Of a stretch of 64,000 nucleotides of DNA, positions 56,024-64,000 are shown one piece after another. The stretch covers positions 1-64,000 of the forward strand of contig JAUGWO010000220.1 of assembly GCA_049724395.1 (NCBI GenBank). Direction: 5' to 3'. How positions within the stretch are numbered: position 1 is the stretch's first letter; every line of letters begins with the position of its first letter. Below the pieces are notes generated by a model that made no database searches, had not been told where the DNA came from, and was given only the letters and a program-made list of their open reading frames with translations. The position numbers and the translations under genes were made by a program. This stretch comes from Spongospora subterranea f. sp. subterranea (lineage: Eukaryota > Endomyxa: Phytomyxea > Phytomyxea > Plasmodiophorida).

Positions 56024-57583
56024 ATGCCGCCGAAACCGATCATCAAGTTCCAGGTCGTCCATCGTGGTGACCATGACCCGTTATCTGTCGATGACGCCAG
56101 CTCGAAATATGTGTTACAGCCGATCCCGACTATGCAACCGCGCCGTCGTCGCCGCCTGGCCGATGCCGATGACATCAACGACACCGCCAGCCAGTTCAGC
56201 GACTTCGGCGGCAGCCAGATCGCCCGCAATCTTTACGAATCAGAACAAGGAAATCTCATCGAAATCCCAGAATCGGCATTGCCGTCAGAGTTCGAGGAAC
56301 GCTCGGGGATTCTCGCCCGAAATGAGCTGTTGAATGGCGCCATCTATCAAGCACCAATCGATGTCGGTAACCGTTTTGCTGTGTGTATATCCTGCGTTTG
56401 CCAATGATTGAGATTTGATACTACCGAATCGGTTGATGCGTTGCTCGTTCTGAGCAATGAACGACCGGGTTAGTTGGGGACCGACTCCGCGTCTTCATCG
56501 ACGCTGGTCATAGTTACTCTGAGGCTTTTCCTTCTTTCATTTTGTTTTTTGTTCTTTCATCGCAATTGCTTCTGACTGGATGAGTTCAGGTTCAAGAGGC
56601 GTTGTTGGGCGCGTCTGACAACGACTTCGAGGAGTTGGAAGATGATTTCATGATGCACGCGATGGCTTCTGGATCCGATGATAATTCAGATTATGAGTCG
56701 TCGATCGGGGATTTGATGGATGAATATGATGGAGAGGAACTCATTCGAATTGATTCGGAATCAGTAGACGATTATAGCTCTGACGAGGAGAAGGTTGTGC
56801 GGCCGATGGGACTTGGTGAGTCGGCCGATTGCTTTCTCGAGCTGTTAGGTCTGATCAGACGCGGTTCCAGGCGATATTGACAACGCGTTCGAGACGTTAA
56901 TTCTGCAGTATGATTCGGACGAAATTGGAGAATTGGATGACGATGTCCAAGGAACGCTGGATTGTGTGGAAGACGAACTACTGGACGAGTTTCTGGTCAA
57001 TTCCGAAACCAAGTATATTCCTGGACCAAACATATCTGTTGAAGCCGACCAGACCATAGCGGTTACGCGTGGACAGATCCAGCGTCAGCTGAAAGGTTCG
57101 AACTGGTGTTCTTTGCTCAGATATTTCGAATGATGTTTTTCTTTTGTAGATGAGGAGGCGTACAATACTGATGATGATAATCGGGCGATGGAGGAGGAAT
57201 GTCGTCCGGAGGAGCGGGAAAAATGGGATTGTGAATCCATTCTCAGCTTGCGCTCGAATCTTGAAAATCGACCGACCATAATCCCTGAACCGAAACGATT
57301 TACCAAGATTCGCCTGTCGAAGCGAGGGATTCCAGAGGAGTCGGAAGTGTCGTTTCCACTAGAAAATACCACATCCAGGGATGTCGTCAACCTTGGCGTC
57401 TCCAGACCCGTGAAGGAGACACCTGAGGAAAAGCGAGTTCGTAAGTTGGCAGTTAGGGAAGCCAGGAAAGAGCGACGTTCCGATAAGAAAGCACTACGCC
57501 GTGCGTTTAGCGTGGAAGAGACAGTTCAGAGCAAGACAGGCATTCTGCAAAGGCTGTATAATCAATCCGCTATCAAACTATAA
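56024..57583 (+). CDS. LTV1: LTV1-like ribosome biogenesis factor
   Basis: ATG 56024 (MPPKPIIKFQVVHRGDHDPL) has F(H/Q)xVHRxxxDPL, the conserved LTV1 start. Next LQPIPTMQPRRRRR, then IARNLYESEQGNLIEIPESA, an intron, ALLGASDNDFEELEDDFMMH (LTV1 acidic signature), an intron, DIDNAFETLILQYDSDEIGE, an intron (exon near 57160 on), and a basic C-terminus KLAVREARKERRSDKKALRR ending RLYNQSAIKL at 57583. All blocks are in the family order. LTV1 helps assemble the 40S head (with Enp1 and Rps3) and supports export. The gene is near the family length of about 450 residues. Some introns are approximate. Confidence 0.9.
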
Positions 57584-57700
57584 TATTTCGATCAAGGTCT
57601 TAATTATGTAAACAGTCAAGCTATTTAATTTTTCCTCTGAGTTGTTCCCGTTTTTAATAATTTATGAAGCAGTATGTCCTGTAAAATTGAATGCATGCCG

Positions 57701-58770
57701 TTAAGGACAATGATTTTGTTGATATTGAGCTAATGAGTTAATCAACCGGTTGATACCAAATAAGTAGTTATCGTCTCGGCCTTCGTGATCAAGAATTGGG
57801 AAAGCGTGCCCGAAATCAATCATATTAACGCGTACCGATCCGACTGCAATGGCATCTGCATTGGTTGTTATCGTCAGTAATGAAAGCAACAATCAAGAAA
57901 GACTTCACAAGTCCACCTAGTTCTGGATCTGAGTCGAACGCGACTAAGATAGACGAAGAATACAGGCGAAATTCTGATTGGGTTTGCATGAAGTCCGCAA
58001 TTGTGCGAAGCTTGCTCAATATCTTATCAATAATCTGCCGGATTTGCGCGATAGAGTGCCCGCAATCTACCCATAGCTAAACGCTTGATTGTTAAATCAA
58101 ACAATAACAACCCTTACATACTCAAAAAAGTGCTCCAAGCCAAATTGACAGTATCTGGAGAAATGGCCTTTCCGAATGGTTTTCCATAAGTAGTGAACGT
58201 TCCATTACGATACGATTTGATGCCGACAAAGCGAAAACCAAGCTCGCTTTGCCATTTGTAATTGAGAAGTTCTTTTTGTTTTTTCTCCGGAGTCGCCAGC
58301 TCGTCGTACGTGACTTTGCCTAACCGATTGATAAAAAAAAGAGAATCATACGAAAGGCCATAACGACAAAAATACCGATCTTGATATCAGCAACGCAAGG
58401 AAAACGCAGGCCAGCTGTACAATCCTGTAAGCAGGCGCTAAAATCGTCTAGAGATCCGGTACGATATAAACCATGAAACGAAGGAGTGAATCTACTCGCA
58501 GTGTTTAGTCTCTTCCCAAATCTCAACATTGCCCACTGTACCTCGAAAACAATTCTGACTGGAACCTATAAAAGAAAATTTCCCGAACGCCCCTGTCATC
58601 ATTCTGAAGAGGTTTTAATAAATATAGCGTCCCATCGCTATTTTTAAGTAAAACCACATCGCGAGATGACTCATTTCCTATAGAGCTGTTAAGTACATGA
58701 TTAACGAAAACAGAATCAATTACCGTCTCCGACACGATGTCCTCCAACCTGATGGGGATACGATCCAATC
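57701..58770 (-). CDS. Inositol polyphosphate kinase (IPK family)
   Basis: Exons in order: VVLLKNSDGTLYLLKPLQND and VREIFFYRF, then TPSFHGLYRTGSLDD (near 58430), FPCVADIKIG which is the PxxxDxKxG inositide-binding signature, SELGFRFVGIKSYRNGTF, GKPFGKAISPDTVN, then RTIADFMQTQSEFRLYSSSI with LVAFDSDPE, and VNMIDFGHAF, DNYLFGINRL containing the IDF and DxG metal-binding motifs. This matches the IPMK/IP6K/IP3K fold. Subfamily cannot be set by eye: the ending DNYLFGINRLI favours IPMK/IP6K. The first coding codon is unresolved, since the frame before 58765 runs into a stop, so an upstream exon is likely. Confidence 0.82.
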
Positions 58771-58779
58771 ATTGATTCA

Positions 58780-59417
58780 TCGAGATGAGATATATTCAGG
58801 CCCAGCCTGGACAGCCGCTGAGGCAGGGTCTCGCCCCTCGACGTCGTATCCATCACGGATGTCCAGGCTGTTTTAACCGCAGGCGACATGGACCCGATGC
58901 TGTGGTTCCTTTCGATTTACACGGTCATGACCCGTCTCCGCCCCCAAACCAGGTTGTCTGCACTGATTTGATTCAATAAAGTAATGAGATCGTACGTCAG
59001 TGTTCCAGACACAACAGAAGATATGAAAGGAGCAACTGTTACAAACCAGAGAGAAACGTCAGAGGCAGGAAACAAGTCAGCGCACCGGATTTGCGCAACC
59101 TGACGCAGCCTCCGATACAGTATCTGGTCGTGATTGAACGACGTCCAATATTTTCATTATGTATTAGGTTCGATGGATTGTGGATGCAAGCACCAGGGTT
59201 TTTGATGCCAACTATGATGAATGCGCCCTAACCGGGAAAGTACGGGCGTGGCCCAACCGAAAAAGTACGGACGTTCCAATATGGTTTGAGTCATTTTGAC
59301 TAGGACGTGACAACTAATGTAGAGGTACCGGACAGCTGTTCAGTTTTGCTGATCAACAATTCGTCTCCATTCACCGATACATTTGTCGGGGATTGATCAG
59401 ATGACTCGTGAAGGTCA
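58780..59417. other. Spacer with no recognised gene
   Basis: A Pro/Arg-rich plus-strand frame at 58785-58979 ends at a gttgtc donor-like site but has no known motif. The remainder to 59417 precedes an intronless gene and contains a repeated aaagtacggg/aaagtacgga core near 59240-59270. Confidence 0.4.
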
Positions 59418-61547
59418 ATGAACATCACGGATAATAATTGGGACGGTCCTTTCAAGAAAATCAATGTTTATATCCTCTTCATGATCACGGTTCCCCGCCT
59501 AGTTTTCGTCGCTGCTGTTGTCGCCATCGTTATTGGATATCTGGCAATTCACCGTACCGTTGAGGTTGTAAAATGGAGGCCAGGCAGGATCCGCTCAATC
59601 CCGGAACGGTCACCAATCCTAAATACGTATTACGCCCCAGTTTTTCACCAGATCTACCTTGATTTCCGCATCGGCAACATAATCCGTTTGTTTGAACAAG
59701 GCGACCGCGCAATTGCCGAACGACATCTCAATTCAGTCGCAGCTAAACCTGAAGATAAATCTCGACTCTGGATGGTGGTCGCCATTGCTGTCGCCAAGAA
59801 ACGCCGATGGTCGTCATTGACCTACGCTCTGGGCCAGCCAGGGGTAAAATCCGACCCGGTCATGGCGACAATTTACCTTATGACATCGAAGTCAAACCCT
59901 ACTATACGGGACCAGATATGGAGACAGCTGACACCGACCGCCATGGCGTTGGTCATCTTGTATGCTCGTGAACGAGATGACCGCATTGCTATTGCGCATG
60001 TCCTCCAACGGGTTCCTAAACCACTTCCAATCGATGTCCGTACTGCAGCAGGCAAGGTTTTATTGTCAGCCACCAATTTGCGAGATATTGATCTGGTCAT
60101 GATCGTAAAACAGTCGGCTTTCTATTGGGACCTCGAATATGCCATCCAAGCGGCAGTGAAACTTGGAGATTTATCCACTCTGACAACGATTGCTGGTACA
60201 GACCGAACTCGCTATCAAAATGCTGCTCTCGTTGCCATGGCAACGGCCATCGAAATGGAAAAAACGGATTTATTTTGGGAGATCGCTAAAATGTTCAACT
60301 TGGAAGGCATCTATCCCGACAAGGGTGGTTTTATCTCGATGATGTTAGATGTATGGTATTTTGTGCCAGTTAATATCATAGAGTCTATGCTGGACTCTGC
60401 TAAAGAACGAGTGAAACCAGTTGTAGAGCCACAGATCAATATGGGTGGCCGTGTCCAAGCTAAACTGATGACGGCGATTGCGAACAATGACGATGATTTC
60501 CTTCGACGCCGAGCGCCAACGTTGAGGTCGGGTACTTTGGGAAAGATCTTGGTCGTTTCAGCCATTCGCGGCGATCTGATGCTCATGAAGGCAGTTATGC
60601 CATTTATCCAGATCAAACCAAGACTGTTGTCGACGGCGTTGGTCATAGCAGCTGGCAAGGCGAGCGAACATCGCCAAAGACGAATTGTTCACTGGATTCT
60701 ACATCAGATTAACGATCTCGGCCTATCCCAAATTTTAGCTAACGCTGTTATCCGACGTGACTATCGCTTGATCAATGATATGATCGATGCTGTCGGTGAT
60801 GTTCCAACGGTCATGTTCAACACCGAGATTGGACGGGCTCTCGAATACGCTTTCCTCAACGATGATAGCGAACTTATCTCAGTTCTGTTGCGTCTTCCTT
60901 TGCGCAACCATTTCACAACGATAGGGAAACGACGCGCCGTCTTGTACGCTGCACGAAACGGACGGACCGACTTAATCGATCTGATACTCTCGAAGTCGAC
61001 GATTAGAGATCTGAAACATGTGAATGTTTTGTTGTTGGACGTGTTGGGTGGGCTGCTAGAAACCGAACGATATGATGATGCGCTGCGGTATTGGCGTCAC
61101 CGTCATGAATGGAACTGGCGTGTCCATGACCTCTCTTCCGCAACGTTTGAGAACTGGCATTATGAGAGCGATAGCGATCGAGTTGGCCATCCGGACTCAC
61201 TTGTGCATCGAAATCACGCTCTGAGCATCATTTTGCACAATAGGCCACTTCTTGAAACGCTACGGGAGTTGCTCGAAAAAGTTGCAGCAATCTACAGCTT
61301 TCACGTTGATCGGGCAGAGCAGCGCCTCGAAGAGTTAAAATCTTCAGCAACTCCTTTCTGGAGCCCGCCAGATCGAGATCCTATTCAAAGAAATGTAGAT
61401 TATGTTCCTAACTTTATGAGGTCACACAACCCCTCCGCTCGAAGTGGCTGGGCAGAGGTTGGACGAATGCTTTTGCATCAAGTAAAAAGAAACAGCCAAG
61501 AAAACTGCGAAGGATGTTGGTCAGACCTCTGGCGATTTAATATATGA
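59418..61547 (+). CDS. Ankyrin-like repeat membrane protein, intronless
   Basis: ATG 59418 gives 709 residues without an intron. Residues about 18-45 (VYILFMITVPRLVFVAAVVA) are a likely membrane anchor. The rest has degenerate helix-turn-helix repeats: AIQAAVKLGDLSTLTTIAG, VVSAIRGDLMLMKAVMPF, LANAVIRRDYRLINDMID, ALEYAFLNDDSELISVLLR, AVLYAARNGRTDLIDLIL. The A-x-x-x-G(R/D)xDLI spacing suggests ankyrin-like repeats with loose consensus. The C-terminus (HVDRAEQRLEELKSSATPFW) is acidic/basic and ends CWSDLWRFNI. Ankyrin surfaces bind proteins; the partner is unknown. Single long exon versus intron-rich neighbours suggests a retrocopy or a fast-evolving family. Confidence 0.6.
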   Translation: MNITDNNWDGPFKKINVYILFMITVPRLVFVAAVVAIVIGYLAIHRTVEVVKWRPGRIRSIPERSPILNTYYAPVFHQIYLDFRIGNIIRLFEQGDRAIAERHLNSVAAKPEDKSRLWMVVAIAVAKKRRWSSLTYALGQPGVKSDPVMATIYLMTSKSNPTIRDQIWRQLTPTAMALVILYARERDDRIAIAHVLQRVPKPLPIDVRTAAGKVLLSATNLRDIDLVMIVKQSAFYWDLEYAIQAAVKLGDLSTLTTIAGTDRTRYQNAALVAMATAIEMEKTDLFWEIAKMFNLEGIYPDKGGFISMMLDVWYFVPVNIIESMLDSAKERVKPVVEPQINMGGRVQAKLMTAIANNDDDFLRRRAPTLRSGTLGKILVVSAIRGDLMLMKAVMPFIQIKPRLLSTALVIAAGKASEHRQRRIVHWILHQINDLGLSQILANAVIRRDYRLINDMIDAVGDVPTVMFNTEIGRALEYAFLNDDSELISVLLRLPLRNHFTTIGKRRAVLYAARNGRTDLIDLILSKSTIRDLKHVNVLLLDVLGGLLETERYDDALRYWRHRHEWNWRVHDLSSATFENWHYESDSDRVGHPDSLVHRNHALSIILHNRPLLETLRELLEKVAAIYSFHVDRAEQRLEELKSSATPFWSPPDRDPIQRNVDYVPNFMRSHNPSARSGWAEVGRMLLHQVKRNSQENCEGCWSDLWRFNI

Positions 61548-61851
61548 CCTCATCGAAGAACCGCTAGCATATTAACAAAGCCACTCCAACTTGTTTGCGC
61601 TTTAAATGATAAAACAACCGAAATTTTACTAGGGGATAGTACTACAGTATTTGAAATTGCGATTGATTCGCCTGCAATCTGCCGCTAAAAGTGTGGCGAA
61701 TTTTCTGTCGGGCAATAGCCAGCAATTCACCTGAAATATTTCGAGCAAAAAATCTGAATGCAAAGTTTTACCACTGTATGTAATAGACATTTGTATACAA
61801 TCCTAAATTGGTTAATTGCTGAGATCGCTGTTAACAGGCAAACCAAAACAG

Positions 61852-63331
61852 TTAATAAACGGAATCCACACGGCCATTGGCATGGTTATCGTAACTTGAT
61901 TCCCGCTCTTTGCTTTCCTTAGACTTTGCGATCAGATTAAGCAAAAATGGTGAGAAAAATCGGCCGTAACGCTCCTGTAACTCGACGATTTTCCAGTCAT
62001 TGGAAGTGATCGATCCTCTACACCGCGGTGACATACACAAGCATTTGAAGTTATCACTTGGTCCTTGAATTAATCCATCATTAACCTAAGATACGAACAG
62101 AATCATTACGAGAATTCGGTAGAAACCACTTACGAACCATCGCATCTATCAACACAGGTGAACAACTTGGCGAACAATTACGACATAATGTACTTACAGT
62201 CAATAGTGATTTCTTCGCCCAGCTCAATATCACGAAGGGCAACGACTGTCACCGAATCGAGCATACCACACGATGGATCACAGCTGTGGTTGATGTAATC
62301 CGTGGTCTCGCTGAAGTCGCCGCTCTCTTTCCAAGCGGGGATCTGCACCAGGTCCGAATCTACCTGAAGCGACATCTGAAGATCACGGGCCGATAACGCC
62401 CCCTCTTCTAGCAGCTGAGTCCGGTGCACCACTTTCCCGGAAAACACTAGAACCTTGTCGCCCGCTCGAAACTCCATTCCTGGTAACGTTCGACAGAACA
62501 TTCCAAGCTCACCGTTCGCTTTCGATCGTAATTCAGCACGAGGATCATACCAGCTGACGTCACAAAATATAAATAAAAAGAGTACTCCAACCGAAATAAT
62601 GACCTGTTTTCGCTGTGTTTTCGCCAGATGAATTCTGACAGGTGACCGTAGTACTTTTTAACGAAAGCGCGGCTACGCCATTGGTCGAATGTCAAGACGC
62701 CACGGCAGTTAGATTTACCACATAAGCACTTCATACCGTAATGAAGTGACGACTATATTGAGGACGTCAAAAGACTGAACGGTTATGTCAAAAGGCGATA
62801 ACAAACTTCAGTTTCGGTGAGGGCGTAATCATATGTGAGAGGTTCCCCCTTTTTTACCGGGATCATTGTCACTACTTTGCTGTCCGTGTCAAACCAGCAG
62901 TTGGGATCACCTACACGTGAGAACATTGGTGAATTTCTATATCATAATCTGCATAACAGCAGCTGACATGAATGATTAAAGTAGTACGACAATGACGACT
63001 TCTGGGGATCAACGCAGGACCCAAACTCTGCATAACTAATCAGCATTACCGTCTACAGTGTTTTTTTCGCGATAAATCATTACTATCATCACCCAACATG
63101 TACGAATACATTATTAGTGCAGCTTTCTCTGGATGCGCCTCGATTTCCGCTTTGGTAAAAGTTTCTAATGGCGAGTTCCATACCCATATATCGGTCCCTA
63201 GGCGCTCCGTCGGTACAGTTCCGTTATTCATGATTGTTATTACCTGCCGGGAGGTCCTCCTTAGCGAATAGTCCAGTACATTCAAACCCGTAATCATTGA
63301 ACTTTTTGACGTCAACAACATCAGTGAGCAT
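61852..63331 (-). CDS. Tandem SET-domain protein (two SET/post-SET units)
   Basis: ATG 63331 (MLTDVVDVKKFNDYGFECTG) starts SET unit 1: GLFAKEDLPAGTDIWVWNS, MYSYMLGDDKFGSCVDPQ, YYFNHSCDPNCWFDTDSKVV, TMIPVKKGEPLTYDYA, then post-SET YGMKCLCGKSNCRGVLTF and a helix (YYGHLSEFI). Unit 2: MEFRAGDKVLVFSGKVVHRT, LQMSLQVDSDLVQIPAW, TTDYINHSCDPSCGMLD, VALRDIELGEEITIDYAM, post-SET FKCLCMSPRCRGSITSNDW and RYGRFFSPFLLNL, ending at 61852. Both have NHSC, the cofactor/Tyr motif and CxCxxxxCRG zinc-binding Cys. The Tyr-Ala-Met of unit 2 comes from an 8-nt microexon (62138-62145). SET enzymes methylate lysines using S-adenosylmethionine; substrate unknown. Two SET copies in one compact protein (about 330 residues) are unusual. 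Confidence 0.8.
62138..62145 (-). other. 8-nt microexon in the tandem SET gene
   Basis: On the minus strand the eight bases atgcgatg are flanked by ag before and gt after. They join the exon ending TTGACT (split Tyr codon) to the exon starting GTTAATGATG, giving DYAMVNDG in frame. No other combination of splice sites here keeps the SET C-terminus and following post-SET Cys cluster in frame. Confidence 0.55.
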
Positions 63332-64000
63332 GTTGATCAGGCACGATCAGACAAATGAACTGCGGTGCCCCGATGAAATGGATGTGCGAGGCCAGAAGGC
63401 GGCTCAAGTTAGGACAGTATGGACTGCGGCCCTAGGGGTAGTGTTGGGGGTGCCACTGTGCCTCTGTGACCCCCTCGGATCAACAGTGGGACGTCACAGG
63501 CACTGGGAGGTCACGGCATGAGTTGACAGTCCGCAACCGTTGTACAGTTACACACTGCGAGAAGTCAGGCGTAAGTGACGACGGTTGTAACTGCAAATGC
63601 TGTTTCAACAGTTGATGTGGGAAATGGGAATATTTCGATTACAGTACAGTACACCAATAAAAATGGCCAACCCAGTACAACCAAAGTACTCGATAAATTG
63701 TCAGAAAGCGGTTTCGGTTTGCACCAAAATGTTGATGTTTTCAGGCAGACACTCCAATTGATATTGTCTTTGGGGCTAGAAGTAATCGTAATGAAGTACC
63801 AGCAGCGACCACGATGATGACGATGTACAATTAGGATTGTATCTGAGGGAACTGTTGTCAGACTCATACTTCTTCACCGTCGAAATGATGGGTGTTTTTT
63901 AACGATTTCTTGCAGTTCTGGAGACAATTGTTTTTTATGCCAAAGACCGTCCAAAGACAAAGGTGGACCACATTTAATCATTGCTTTACGAGCATATGAA
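63332..64000. other. Window end, no recognised gene
   Basis: A plus-strand stretch at 63575-63817 (frame includes VGNGNISITVQYTNKNGQPS) has no known family and no clear start. Its sequence is probably part of a gene continuing outside the window. Confidence 0.35.

Overview
The window looks like nuclear DNA of a compact, intron-rich eukaryote. Genes lie close together on both strands. Introns are mostly 25-110 bp with GT..AG ends. Typical eukaryotic machinery is present: 26S proteasome, ESCRT, VAP, FKBP, LTV1 and cytosolic ribosomal protein uS17. Two genes, an EFHB/CFAP21-like gene and an NPHP4 (nephrocystin-4) gene, point to a cell that builds a flagellum or cilium at some stage, such as a zoosporic fungus-like lineage or another flagellate protist. 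Gene texture suggests a small-genome opisthokont or similar protist, but I cannot name the species.

Layout. 0.3-3.3 kb: a NEK-type kinase with a hydrophobic C-terminal tail, then a ~1 kb-arm inverted duplication carrying two divergently read copies of a small secreted-protein gene. 4.95-7.5 kb: a Mutator-like DNA transposon (9-bp target duplication, 173-bp terminal inverted repeats) whose spliced gene joins a transposase-like C-terminal segment to a ubiquitin-specific-protease-like domain. This is the most unusual item. 7.7-11.4 kb: a LisH-like protein, an F-BAR protein and a type I membrane protein. 12.5-23 kb: a GON4L-like Myb/SANT protein, EFHB, a VAP with an MSP domain, and a PH-like/C2/inositol polyphosphate 5-phosphatase. 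23.7-28.2 kb: TMEM208/SND2, an FKBP and uS17. 28.9-30.8 kb: a 66-bp minisatellite of about 29 units. 31-37 kb: an unknown helical protein, a membrane protein and proteasome Rpn7. 37.3-47 kb: NPHP4 and an ALIX/Bro1 protein. 47-51 kb: a decayed Tc1/mariner-like transposase, hairpins and an R2R3-Myb factor. 51.8-64 kb: a polytopic membrane protein, 3-ketodihydrosphingosine reductase, LTV1, an inositol polyphosphate kinase, an intronless 709-residue ankyrin-like membrane protein and a protein with two tandem SET/post-SET units.

Functional links. EFHB (inner doublet microtubule) and NPHP4 (transition zone) serve the axoneme. The 5-phosphatase, the inositol polyphosphate kinase, VAP, F-BAR and ALIX all concern phosphoinositides and membrane shape. 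KDSR and TMEM208/SND2 act at the ER. uS17 and LTV1 belong to the 40S subunit and its assembly. I see no operon-like logic; neighbours are mostly unrelated, as expected for a compact nuclear genome. Exon joins were worked out by eye from reading frame and splice sites, so gene ends given as approximate should be treated that way.
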